Shown: positions 36,787 to 47,317 of the stretch, piece by piece | How the letters are laid out: each line of letters opens with the position of its first letter | How positions within the stretch are numbered: position 1 is the first letter of the stretch | Source of the DNA: Linnemannia hyalina | Taxonomy: Eukaryota; Mortierellomycota; Mortierellomycetes; Mortierellales; Mortierellaceae | DNA length: 64,000 nucleotides | Assembly (NCBI GenBank): GCA_019671135.1 | Contig: JAHRHY010000006.1 | Coordinates: 1,302,001-1,366,000 of the forward strand | Direction of reading: 5' to 3' | Program-made: the position numbers and the translations under genes | Notes under the pieces: generated by a model | What the model saw: only the letters and a program-made list of their open reading frames with translations | Database searches by the model: none | Told to the model about the DNA's origin: nothing

Positions 36787-38449
36787 ATGAGCCGTGATCG
36801 CCTTAACGACTACAACAACAATGTACGTCCCCGTTTCTGCCTCTGCTTTGCAAGGCGCAATTCTTCACTTCGTGTGAAGTTGGCTCATCTCTACATTCTG
36901 CCTCCCATCACGAACGCGAAAAAAGGAAAAAAAAAAAGTTCTATTTATGCTCACACTCAACGCCTTACTTTTATGCTCTCATTGTGCTGTAGACCGACAC
37001 CTCTGTTCACATGTACCCCTCCAATGGCGTCTATGGCAACAGCACCAACAACCAGACACCAGTTGAACTCGCGCCTCTGCGGGGTGACAGCCTGACTCAG
37101 TTCTTCCAAGAGGTAAAGTCAGCCCTCTCTAGACCTGGTATTGAATGACTTCGTTGGTGTTTGCCACCACATATCCAACTGGCTAATCGCTCTCCGCGTC
37201 TTCTTTTTTTTTGTGCAGACAGAGGTCATCTCCACAAAGATCCAGCAGTTCCAGAGCAGCATCAATGAAATCGACCAACTGTTCCTTCGCAACCTGAACG
37301 GCAGAGCTGACGCAGAAGGTACAGCCTAAGCGTTTGAGCTGCCATTTAATTTAAGGACAATCGTTTATCGTGTAATCTTACTAACTCTTCGTTGCCCCTC
37401 TTCACTGTATGTTCTAGCCGCCAAGCAATTGGAAGACACGACTCGGGCCGCCAACAACCTATCCACAGAGATCTACGACCGTCTCCGAGGTACATCCATT
37501 AAGCTATGCAATGCAGCCTCATGTAAAGATAGCTCAAGGTGAAACTGACCCATACCACCGTTCTCCTTACCTGGAATCAATCAACAATAGCCCTAACAGA
37601 GTCCAACAGAGCGGTTCGCACTCGGGAGGAATACGACCGTCGCAAATTGAGGACATCGACTCTCAGCAAACAGCTCAAGGATGCCGTGAGCAGGTTCCAG
37701 ACCTTGCAGTACCAGAATGGACAAAAGTCAAAGGACAATGTTGCCCGCCAATACCGTATCGCTAATCCTGCGGCAACCGACGAAGACGTGAGACGTTTGG
37801 TTGAGAGCGACCAGGGAGGAGCCTTTTCCCAGCAGGTACGAAGGACTCTTGTTGCTTACCGTCACCTTTTTTTTTTTTTTTTTTTTTTTTTTGGTGTTCT
37901 CCATCTCTCTCTCTCCGCTTGAGCGTCACTTATAACAGGCAACAGGGCTATACTGACACGCCTACTCTCATTGTTTCCCATCTGATGTCGGATAATAGTT
38001 GTTGCAGCAAGCAAGAGGTCAGCAAGCAATGGCGGCGTTGAACTCTGTTCAGAACCGTCAGCGCGAACTGCACAGTTTGCAGGAGAGTGTGGTCGAGTTG
38101 GCACAGCTGTACAAACAATTGGAGCAGATGATCTCTGATCAGGATGTTGCCTTCCAGGAGATTGAGGCGTCTGTTTTCCGTGCTGAGAACGATATCGAGA
38201 AGGGACATGGTGAAGTGGCCGTCGCCCTTGTTCATGGATACTCTGCGAGAAGGGTAAGTATCTGTCGAGAATATTGCTTGAGATAACACCAGTTAAAATG
38301 GATGTAGAACTCTTTGAACTCATACATCAACACCTGTCTTTTTTCCCCCATCCTCTCTGTAGTACAAATGGGTATGTCTTGGTATTGTCCTCGTGGTTGT
38401 GGCCATTGTTGTAGTCGTTGTTGTGATTCAGAACGGTGCTGCCAAGTGA
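36787..38449 (+). CDS. SSO1: Plasma-membrane syntaxin (Sso1/Psy1-type t-SNARE)
   Basis: Seven exons: 36787-36822, 36993-37112, 37219-37318, 37418-37489, 37591-37835, 37999-38253 and 38363-38449, totalling 915 nt (304 residues). After a short N-terminal peptide the Habc helices run from about residue 45 to 170. The Qa-SNARE coiled coil is about residues 190-252, with the central glutamine in ISDQDVAFQEI. The tail anchor is YKWVCLGIVLVVVAIVVVVVVIQNG at the C-terminus. Sso/syntaxin-1 proteins mark the target membrane for secretory vesicles and assemble with Sec9/SNAP-25 and Snc/VAMP. Intron 5 contains a T-run of about 27. Length and domain order are normal for the family. Confidence 0.93.
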
Positions 38450-38747
38450 GCTCGGCGACCACGATTTCTTTCTTTCACACCCTTTCGGAAGCTCATTGTT
38501 TCCCTGTATTTATTAACTCATAGCATACCACCAGCTTCATTCCCTTCATTGAACATTAAAACAAGCAAAACTATTCAGATCTATGATATTGTATATGTAT
38601 CAAGCGAGTTGTAGTTCATTCACAAGTTGCCTTTGGATAGGTACTACTAGCGAAATACTGAAGAGAAGAAAATTAAGGGGCTGGATAACCTTTTTTATGA
38701 TGTGCAATTGGCGGAATGATTGAACCTCCTCTTTCAGTTTTATCATC

Positions 38748-40926
38748 ATGTCCAGTGATTCTTTGTCTTACCGCGGTCAGCTTGTTGGTATGGATACCTT
38801 GCTCGACAGCGAAACACACACATCATCGAAGGGCAACTACCATCGAAATGGAGTGAACGGGACCATTTAGGCGGACCCATCGGCAACATCGATGAAAGTC
38901 CAGACTTATGATGGATCGATCGATGGATGGGAGGATATAGGACGGATATTTGGATGTCTAAGACGAAACAACCCACTGAGTGCCGTTGAAACGAAACCCC
39001 CAAACTTGCCGATTCTGCCATAACCGCCAATACCGAATTGCACCAGTCCTTCTCGACCCAACACCCATCTGCAGGACAAGAACCCCTTTCTGGAGACTAT
39101 TTCATCTTTGAGAACTCTTCAAACACAAGCCAACTGGTCATCAAAGGAAGCACCGAACTATACATCTGGAAGGCAATGGATGAACTATGATCCTACAACC
39201 CAGAATACTTCAGTCGACGGGAAACCTATGATGGAACAGCTTACCCAGGAACACAGGACCTTACGATCTGTTTTTTTTCGCGGATCAGGCTACAGTTCAT
39301 CAAGTAACTAACTGAACGTGCGTCTGCCCTTGTGCCTACCCCATTTGTAGGTCATCGTGACTGGGTCACGGCTATTGCCACCACCGCCGAGTCCCCCGAT
39401 ATGATCTTGACCTCCTCCCGTGGTATGTGAACGGACTCTGGAGAAAAAGGCCTGGCGCCAACTACTATAGGAGCAGTTTGCAACCTTCAGAAATACAGGA
39501 ACAGGACGCCAGTTGAAGTCTCACAGTGAGCACGAGAAGAATACAAAGAGGAAAGACGGTACTATTTTCAGGAGGAGTTGATGAGCTCGATCGTGGTTTG
39601 AGAGACGACTTTTCTGGACACGCTACTTTTTGTTCGAACCAGAGACCAACAGTCATCTCGCTGGAGAGGCACACACGACGGTCGTAGAGATGGCACCCAT
39701 CTGACAAGTCCTTTTTATACTCTTGCGTTTTTTTTAATTTTGCAGACAAGACCATCATCGTCTGGAACTTGGTCCGCGATGAGGAGGGCAACTTCGGTGT
39801 CCCCCGCAAGTCCCTCCACGGACACAACTCTGCCGTTCAGGATGTTGTCATCTCCTCTGACGGTCAGTTCGCCTTGTCCGCCTCCTGGGACAAGACCCTC
39901 CGTCTCTGGGACCTCAACACCGGCCTCACCACCCGCCGCTTCATCGGTCACACCAACGATGTCCTCTCGGTCTCCTTCTCCGCTGACAACCGTCAGATCG
40001 TTTCGGGATCCCGCGACAAGACCATCAAGTTGTGGAACACCCTCGGTGAGTGCAAGTTCACCATCCAGGAGGATGGTCACACCGAGTGGGTCTCCTGCGT
40101 CCGCTTCTCGCCCAACCCCGCCAACCCCGTCATTGTTTCCGGAGGCTGGGACAAGGTCGTCAAGGTAATTTTTCGCTTTTTCTTATTTTTGGCTTTCAAT
40201 CGGACTACACCCATTTTCTGGATGCTCAGCAACCATAACCTCAAGCCGCCACCAAAGGGATCACGCGTGTTTCTTTCGAATGATGTACTTTATATTTGCT
40301 ACTTCAGAGGAGGGCGTCGCAACCCTCCGATGAGACAAACCTTCCACTGGAAATTTCTGACCCAACAAAGAAACACGCGCTGACACTCTTGACACGGAAA
40401 AGAAAGACGCGACAAGGAGATGAAAATGATCATTTCGGATCAAAGTAACTCACCAACTTGCTTCTTTTTCTTTTCATAATTCGGAAATGGACAACTTCAG
40501 GTCTGGGAGCTCACCAAGTGCAAGCTTCGCTCCAACCACATCGGACACACCGGTTACATCAACACCGTCACTGTCTCCCCCGATGGTTCCCTCTGCGCTT
40601 CCGGTGGACGCGACGGCATCACCATGCTCTGGGACCTCAACGAGGGCAAGCACTTGTACTCTTTGGAGGGCAAGGGTGATGATATCATCAACGCCTTGGT
40701 CTTCTCGCCCAACCGCTACTGGTTGTGCGCTGCTACCTCGTCCTGCATCAAGATCTGGGACTTGGAGTCCAAGTCTGTTGTCGATGAGCTCAAGCCCGAG
40801 TTCACCAACGTTGGCAAGAAGTCCAACCCTCCCCAGGCTGTCTCCTTGGCCTGGTCTGCTGATGGCCAGACTTTGTTCGCTGGTTACACCGACAGCATCA
40901 CTCGTGTCTGGACCGTTGGCTTCTAA
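38748..40926 (+). CDS. CPC2: RACK1/Cpc2/Asc1 WD-repeat ribosomal protein
   Basis: Four exons: 38748-38787, 39351-39422, 39746-40164 and 40501-40926, totalling 957 nt (318 residues), the normal RACK1 length. Exon 1 encodes [14 protein letters not shown], and the split glycine codon joins to [11 protein letters not shown]. Seven WD repeats are recognisable ([62 protein letters not shown]). RACK1 sits on the head of the 40S ribosomal subunit and scaffolds kinase signalling. Codon use is C-ending and biased, as expected for a highly expressed gene. Intron 3 hosts a box C/D snoRNA (see 40264-40379). A likely AATAAA signal lies at 41035-41040. Confidence 0.95.
40264..40379 (+). ncRNA. SNR24: Intronic box C/D snoRNA, U24/snR24-like
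   Basis: It lies inside RACK1 intron 3 (40165-40500). A perfect 13-bp terminal stem pairs 40264-40276 with 40367-40379. Box C is ATGATGT (40280-40286) and box D is CTGA (40357-40360). Between them, ATATTTGCTAC (40292-40302) is complementary to the conserved LSU rRNA segment GTAGCAAATAT. A D'-like CAGA (40305-40308), a GGAGGG/CCCTCC hairpin and a C'-like GATGAG (40329-40334) follow. U24/snR24 directs 2'-O-methylation at that LSU site, and in yeast it also resides in the ASC1 (RACK1) intron, so host and guide agree. The guide before box D does not obviously match the canonical second target. Mature ends are probably about 40277-40361. Confidence 0.82.
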
Positions 40927-42065
40927 ATTGTTTTAGTACCTTGAGACCGACCTTGTCCCCGTCCCCTACCCTTTGCCCTCAACGACAAAAGAACTAAAAA
41001 GTTGTGTGCCAACCCACTGGAAGAAGTGTGCGAAAATAAAATATCTCCCAAGTATTTGCTTTTCCGCTCCTCTTTTTTTTCTTGCAGTTAACGATCGTTC
41101 TTTGACGAAATGAATGGTCTTTGAACGTTCAGGGGTTGCATTATTATTATTATTATTATTTTTTGGTGGATGATCATTAGAAGGATTTGTTTAGTGCTCA
41201 ATGCGACCTCAGTGGCAGCGTGGAAGATTTACAAAAATGTTCGCATCAAGTCAACCTAAGCCGTGGCATCTAAGGGAAAGGAGCATAGCTGACACTTCAG
41301 TTATATCGAAAAGTCGAATATGTTCAATAGTTGATCATATCAACGGCATTGGGGATGCACTGGCCACCGTTGAGTGATCACTGATAAAGGATCGGTACCT
41401 GAAGCAATGATCGCAATATGCTTTTCCCCATTTTGGTCAGTCTTTCTCTAGCGCTGAATGCATGATAAAAAATCACTGAGCTGACCACCCTTTTTTGTTG
41501 ATTCTTACCACAGTTGTTTTTCCCCCACAAGGTACATCAGCCAAGAGTACAGAGTTTTTTTTTGCCAAAGCATAAAATTTTTGCTGAGTGAACTCCTGTC
41601 CCCACAAGGTACATCCGTGAAGAGTACATGACCATGTTTGTTTGGAAAAGTGACTGTGTCTGTTAGAGAGTTGGATCAAATGTGTGCCCATATTTGTGTT
41701 ACAGCAAGAAAGGAAAACATGCCAAAAATCAAAATAACCACTTTCAAAACACGCCAAACGACTGGCCAGCAAAAAATAACCACTTTCAAATGATAGGCTG
41801 AGCAAAATTCTTGCAAATAAAGACAGCAAAGATCCAGGGAAGGACCATGCAATTAAAGAATATCATCTTTCTTTCTTGGACACATACATTTTCTTCTTTT
41901 TACTCTTCTCTCTTTCCCTTTCCCTCATTCTCTCTCCCTCCCTTCCACCTTCCCCCCGCCTCTCTCATTCATTGGGTCATTTACCCACTCTCTCCCATCT
42001 CAAACAGATACAATCATACCTACAAGACATATATCAAGAACTCAGAACCCCCATCCAAAGTTTTT
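40927..42065 (+). other. RACK1 3' UTR and gene-free DNA
   Basis: AATAAA at 41035-41040, an (ATT)n tract near 41142-41160, and two imperfect direct repeats (41523-41551 with 41600-41628, and a short AATAACCACTTTCAAA pair near 41738 and 41776). No gene. Confidence 0.5.
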
Positions 42066-42420
42066 AACCGATTTTTTTTGGTCAAAAGTCAATTGACCGG
42101 TTGATCGAGTCGGTTAATCGGTCAAAAGGTTAAGTCAATTTTTGGTCAATTGACAGTTAACCGATTTAGGTTAACTGGCTAATCTGTCAAATGGTTAATC
42201 GGCCAATGGATCAATCGGTTAATCGGTTAATCGGTTAGTCAGTCAATCTGTTAATCGGTCGATGGGTTAATCGGTCAATTGATTAATCGGTCAATTGATT
42301 AATCGGTCAATTGATTAATCGGTTAAAAGACGGTCAAAAAAACGGTCAATTGACTGGCAATATTTTTGGTTAACCATTTAGTCGGCCAACCGGTTAATTC
42401 CGTCAAAAAAAATTGGTTAG
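42066..42420. repeat. Degenerate minisatellite of GGTTAATC / GGTCAATTGATTAATC units
   Basis: About 350 bp dominated by variants of TTAATCGG and TCAATTGA. The best preserved parts are three tandem GGTTAATC-type units near 42216-42236 and three TTAATCGGTCAATTGA units near 42267-42320. Divergence rises toward the edges. It lies between RACK1 and the tRNA gene. Confidence 0.85.
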
Positions 42421-42625
42421 GAACACTGCCCCAATCATCAGTATATCTTTTTGCAGGTGGATAATCTGACATTTGTTGCTGTCGTATCTTAATGCTGAAT
42501 GCTATACCTGTGCAAAGCATAGGTCGTACGCTCTAATAACTGAGCGACAAGTTCGTGCTTATCCTCGCAAAAGGGTAAAAAGCGAACTCCTCGCTGGTTA
42601 TGCGAAGAGTTCAATTCAACGTTAC

Positions 42626-42698
42626 TGGAGAACCTGGGCATCGATCCCAGTGCCTCTCGCATGCTAAGCGAGCGCTCTACCATTTGAGCTAGATCCCC
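42626..42698 (-). tRNA. tRNA-Ala (anticodon AGC)
   Basis: The 73-nt gene reads on the minus strand from GGGGATC to GTTCTCCA. The D arm is GCTC-AAATGGTA-GAGC, the anticodon arm CTCGC-TTAGCAT-GCGAG and the T arm CTGGG-ATCGATG-CCCAG, a T loop known from eukaryotic tRNA-Ala. The acceptor stem has one T:T mismatch (position 6:67). A and B boxes are intact and CCA is not encoded. A T5 tract lies about 45 nt downstream (42577-42581 on the complementary strand). Its first 25 bases plus one flanking base are duplicated at 60002-60027. Confidence 0.93.
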
Positions 42699-42699
42699 G
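42674..42699. repeat. 26-bp direct repeat, left copy (probable LINE target-site duplication)
   Basis: Identical to 60002-60027. It covers the first 25 nt of the tRNA-Ala gene and one upstream base, immediately next to the retroelement island. Confidence 0.8.
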
Positions 42700-43392
42700 A
42701 CGGTTGTTACACCTCGGGTATGTTTAATTTCGGGTCATTCAGAACTCCTCCGTCTGGTTCCCGCTACCTAATTTTTGCGACGCCACCAAAAAAGGGCTGA
42801 TAAAAAAATGCTACTCTAGGATTTAAGGTGTAAAAAAATGTAGGGAGGGGACAGTAGGAAAAAGAGGGAGGGAGGATCCAAGTTGGAAGTTATAGTACAG
42901 GGCGAAGGTAAGGATGGGGGAGGGGGTGGATCTCGGCTCGGGGGGGTGTTAGAGCTGTTGGGCAGGCATCGCCGCCTTGGTACGGTGCCTGTTGGTCTTG
43001 TGTGAGCCAAAAAAACCGTTGACTGCTTGTTCAAAGTGTTTCCGCTGTTTAAACGGGTGAGATCCATGTCTTCTGTGTCTGTGATCTGATACGGAGGTGA
43101 GCATGAGCGTGTCAGGCTCGAGGGTAATGACGTTGAGGCTTGTGTGTGGGTTTTTGGTGTTTCTGTGGGTTTGTGTTTGCGGGTTTGGAGGAGAGGAAGG
43201 GAAAAGGATAATAGAGATGGTGAAAAAGAGATTAGAGATAGAAAAAGTGAAAATAAGAGTGAAAAAGAAAATAAAGAGAAAAGATAAAAAAATAAAACAA
43301 AAGGGAAAAGGTCAAGCGAAAGGCGAAAGGGGGGGTATATAGACGCTTGACGTAGAGATACAGAGAAATGAAAAAGAGAGAGAAAAAAAGAG

Positions 43393-43433
<41 letters not shown>

Positions 43434-43477
43434 ATACTAATTAATCCTGCTGGCTGCCCGTTCTCCTCCTGCTCATG
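42700..43477 (-). other. LINE 3' region with a reverse-oriented poly(A) tract
   Basis: Sequence between the RT stop and the tRNA-side duplication. The + strand has 38 consecutive A (43393-43430), so the LINE sense strand has poly(T) right after its coding region. No ORF of interest. Confidence 0.6.
43393..43430 (+). repeat. A38 homopolymer
   Basis: Uninterrupted run of 38 A on the + strand, preceded by an A/G-rich stretch. Confidence 0.95.
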
Positions 43478-46400
43478 TTATGGTGGTTGGAATGCGTCTC
43501 CGAACTGAGGTCCCTTCTTGGTCACCTTGATATGTGGTGTGTGGTGCCACATCTCATAAAAGGCGTTCTTGCCCGCGTGCGGGTCCATCGGTGCCTCCTC
43601 TTCTCGGATCGGCCTTGTTGCGTTCTTCTTGTCCTGCTGCTCCGCTCGAATCCACTCCTCCATGCCTCTGGTACGGCAATTCTGGAGAAAAATCGACTGT
43701 AGCGCGCCTGGCTCGAGTTGCTCTCCTGCTCCCAGCTTGGAAAAGGTAACATATATCGACCAGAGTGCTGCTGTTTGCAGGTGGTATACAAGAGGGTAGT
43801 CATTCATGTTGTCTCGTTCAGGCCAACAAAAAATCCTGTCCTGGGCGGTGCGAGACAAGTCGTTGAGGTCAGGGTAAATAGTCTTGATGAGGTCATGCAA
43901 GCTGTCCCAGTGTGTCGCCAACTCTGGACAGTCGTGAAAGGCATGACGGTTGTCTTCACTCGCTCCTGTATCGCACCGTCTACATGTACCGTCCGTATCC
44001 GCTTCCTTGTAGTGCTTGCGGATATTGTTGGTGGTCACCCTGTTGTAGGCCAGCTTGTATAGAAGGTCGTGCTCCTTGCGACGTAGGTTCGTGTTGTGTA
44101 CTCGGTCCCAGATCAACTTCCACTGCGCAGCCGTCCAGTCCCATGGGAAAGAGGCTTGGCCCGGGTTAGCGAGCTTGTCGGCAATGGTGATGGGCTGGGG
44201 GAGCTCAAGTCCGCTGACGATTGTGCTTCGTGCTTTGCGGACAGAAAATTCTTTGAGGGGTGACTTGTGTTTACCAAAAAGAATGGCTTCCCTTGGATCC
44301 GAGTCTGTAGTGGTTCCGTCCTTGAGTAACGCCTTGACCTTTGTCCATGACATGAGGATGTGGTGGGTGAGGGTGTCGGCTTTTCTGGACTTGATGGCTT
44401 GGGGTGTTGGGTTTTGTTGCATCTTTGTTGGTGGTAGTGCCGCAAAGTGTGTGATAGGTGTGTCTTGTTGAATAAGGGGGCGGGTGTACTGGGCAACAGT
44501 CTCAAAGGTGTGCTGCCATTTTACTCCTGGCCGTTCCGTCTTCCAACGAGCAATCCACTTTGCCTTGAGGGCAAGGACTTGAGAGCGAGGGTGTATAAGA
44601 CCCCATCCTCCGTCCTTTTTTGGCTTGAAAAATGTATCCAGCGAGATACGGACTTTTCTGCCATGCCACAGCACGTCCCTTAGGATATTTTCTATTTGGT
44701 CGTAAAAATTGTTTGTAAAGGGGTAGAACGGTGAACAGTGCCATAGTTTGGATAACAGATATGTGTTCAAGACAGTGACTCTGCCCTGAATGGTGAGACC
44801 GCGCAGCCGCCAGGCTGCGGTCGATCCCTTCAGGTCATTAATAAGTCTCTTTTCGATCACTTCCAGGTTAAATCCATTAACGGACAGTTCTACACCTAGA
44901 TGTGTGAATGGTGCTCCATATCTTTCCCAATTTGTGAGGTGATCAAAATTGAAATAGTGTTGGGCCCAAGGTTGTAGTGGTATGAGTGCTGTCTTGTCCT
45001 TGTTTACCTTGGCTCCTGATGCAAGTTCATGTAGAGCCAAGGCCCCCATCACTACTTCCTCATCCCCTCTGGAGATGGACAGGGTGGTGTCATCTGCAAA
45101 AGCGTTCACTTTGGAGGCGTCACCGTTCGGGAGCAGGGTACCACGAGCTCTCTGGCTGTAGTACCTAAGAAAGGGTTCAAGAACAAAGTTGAATAGTAGT
45201 GGTGCTAGTGGATCGCCTTGTCTCAGTCCTCGTTCAATTTGAAAAGGCTGGGTCATGCGTCCATTGACAATGATTCTGCTCGACGGATTAGTATAGCATC
45301 GAGTAATCCACGTCCTGAAGCGGTCTCCAAAGCCAAAGGCTTTGAGCGCTTCATGAAGATACTTCCATTCTACTCTGTCATATGCCTTTTCTTGGTCGAG
45401 ACTAAGAAGGGCATCAGCAGGGAGGTCGGGGCGTGGGTGTCTCTCCATCGCGTCATTCAGATCCAAAAATTGGAGAATGCGATGTTGTGCCAACTGTTCG
45501 TCTGTGATTTGTTTCTGCACATGCTGCATCAAAAGATGCATATTAAGTACGTTGTCATGACCCTGCCTGCCCTTGACAAAACCTGTTTGCCAGGGCTGGA
45601 GAAGGTAGGTGGCGACCTTGTTGACTCGTTCTGTCAGTGCTTTTGTAAAAATTTTGTAGTCGCACCCAGAAAGGGATATAGGGCGATAATTTTTGCACAA
45701 CGATCGTTCTCCTTTTTTAAAAAAAAGAGCGACGGCCGACTTTTTGGTCGACGGGGGCAGGTCAAAATCCTCTTTCGTTGCCTCGTTGTATACTTGTGTC
45801 AGCAGGCCGGATAGCATGTCCTTGAATGTCTTGTAGAATTCAAAAGGTATACCGTCCTCACCTGGCGCTTTGCGGTTTGCACTCATATCAATTGCTTTTT
45901 CTATCTCGACCGGGCTCAAGTCACTGTCCAGAATGGCGACATGCTGGGCTGTGACCTGAGGAAGATCCCGGAGGAGAGCTGATCTAGCCATCGCGTCTGA
46001 GCCTTGTGATGTGTATATGGTCTTCCAAAAGTCCCTGACTACTTCTTCTCTCTCCTCGGTTGTGGAGGTAAAAGTGCCGTCTGGTTTCTTTAAGTGTGGA
46101 ATTAATTTTTTCGCTCTTGATCCTTGCAAGACCCGTGTAAAGTAAGGAGAGGGGATCTCTCCTTCTTCTATCCACTTTACCCTGGCCAAGATAGCGAGAC
46201 GCTCTAGAGACTGTTGTTCGAGATCAATAGCCTCCGCCGTGAGGCGGGCATAAGTGTCTGCTGCGTCCTGGTCAGAGGGGTCTGCAATCAATTGCTCGTT
46301 TGTCTGTTTCATTTTTCGTTCAATGGTGTGTTTCTTTTGGATTTGTTTTTTTCGCTCCTTTTTTCCAAATTCGGACGACACCTCCAGAATCCTTTCCTTT

Positions 46401-46642
46401 GCTCTATCCCAGAACTCGAACGCTTTTTCCTCTGGGATGGAAATGCGTGAGGACATGAGATCATCCCACAATTGTCGGATAAGAGTAATGTACTCTGGAT
46501 TCTTAAGGTGGCGGACATCGATCGCACGCTTGCGATCGTCGTCTGCAATGGTCTCGGTGGATGACAGTTGACAAGAGATGACCGCATGGTCGCTCTGTAT
46601 ACCTGTGCACACTGTGACTTTTGCATCTGAGGCAATTGGAAA
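43478..46642 (-). pseudogene. LINE ORF2, reverse-transcriptase half (3' part of split ORF2)
   Basis: On the minus strand this continues the endonuclease half at 55845-56533. It opens with the SDHAVIS motif carrying the endonuclease catalytic His. RT blocks follow: RPISLSGCDYKIF, LSLDQEKAYDRVEW (first catalytic Asp), GLRQGDPLAPLLFNF and the FADD box (AFADDTTLSI). Near the C-terminus is the zinc-binding CRRCDTGASEDNRHAFHDC typical of zf-RVT. No RNase H domain is seen. The frame is open to the stop at 43478. The nearest ATG (46705) lies inside the LTR, so any product made now would begin with LTR-encoded residues. Excising the LTR element and one target duplication would leave a single frame of 1282 residues. 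Broken only by the insertion. Confidence 0.9.
46638..46642. repeat. Target-site duplication GGAAA, left
   Basis: Five bases next to the left LTR, repeated at 55845-55849 next to the right LTR. Confidence 0.93.
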
Positions 46643-46783
46643 TGGAGAATAATAACCGGGGTTGTGATAGTAAAGGTTATGATGGGAATAGGAATAACGA
46701 AACAAAGAGAGGGATCTGTTTAATTCAGGGACGAAGAGTCCTTATGTACTCTTCGTCCTAATGATACACGTGATTATAGCACA
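46643..46783 (-). repeat. 3' LTR of chromovirus (141 bp)
   Basis: Identical by eye to 55704-55844. On the element sense strand it begins TGTGCTATAATC and ends TTATTCTCCA, with the usual TG...CA ends. It contains a perfect 11-bp hairpin stem (46729-46739 with 46748-46758). Confidence 0.95.
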
Positions 46784-47317
46784 TAACCCTCCACGGGGGG
46801 AGAGGCTGTAAGCCGGGTTTAAGACTAGGGCTAGAAGTAGTGTATCTATGCTAGTAATTGTGTGTGCTTCTTACTAACTGACAAAACGACGTGGAGTAGA
46901 GTGCTATGACTAAACGAAAGAGTTGTCGTTTGGATGTTTGAGGGAAAAAAGAAAACCTCATATGAAAGAAGGGGTGTAAGGGAAAAAATCGAAAAAACCT
47001 TGGAAGGGCAAAGCCCTGGAGAGCAGGTGTAGAAAAGACAATAATGACTACAGTAGAATATGTGTATATGTGTGTGTGAGGATAAAAAATAAAAACCTCG
47101 GTAGATAAGTTGATAAGCTGTGAGGAAAAAATAAAAACCTCAATATAGTGAATTTGATTGCAAGAGGAAAGCGAGAAAACCTCTGCAGATGTATGTTATT
47201 ATTGTGAGGAAAAAGGTTGTGACACCATTAAAAAACCTCGAACAAATCGTCAGAGCGATTTCTGTTCAAACAAAACGTCGATGCGTTTTATGTGTCAATC
47301 GGAGGATATGATTGTCT
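46784..47317 (-). other. Chromovirus 3' non-coding region with repeated hairpin motifs
   Basis: Between the pol stop and the 3' LTR. It carries six short inverted repeats of form GAGG-(A-rich spacer)-CCTC or variants with matching changes in both arms (see findings). No ORF of note. Confidence 0.7.

Noticed and set aside
38788..39350. Possible snoRNA in RACK1 intron 1 (CGATGA near 38890, CTGA near 38976, 5-bp CGGCA/TGCCG stem)
   Set aside because: Box C deviates at two positions and no rRNA-complementary guide was recognised; left for a covariance search.
39423..39745. Possible second box C/D snoRNA in RACK1 intron 2 (TTGATGA near 39576, CTGA near 39699)
   Set aside because: About 120 nt apart, box C is imperfect and no terminal stem was found.
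41523..41791. Two pairs of short direct repeats downstream of RACK1
   Set aside because: Short, imperfect and not linked to any recognisable element or gene.
42480..42570. tRNA-like D-arm sequence (GCTCAGTTATTAGAGC on the minus strand) next to tRNA-Ala
   Set aside because: No matching acceptor, anticodon or T arm could be folded; at most a tRNA remnant.
45218..45814. 198-codon + strand frame inside the LINE RT
   Set aside because: Shadow of the RT coding sequence on the other strand.
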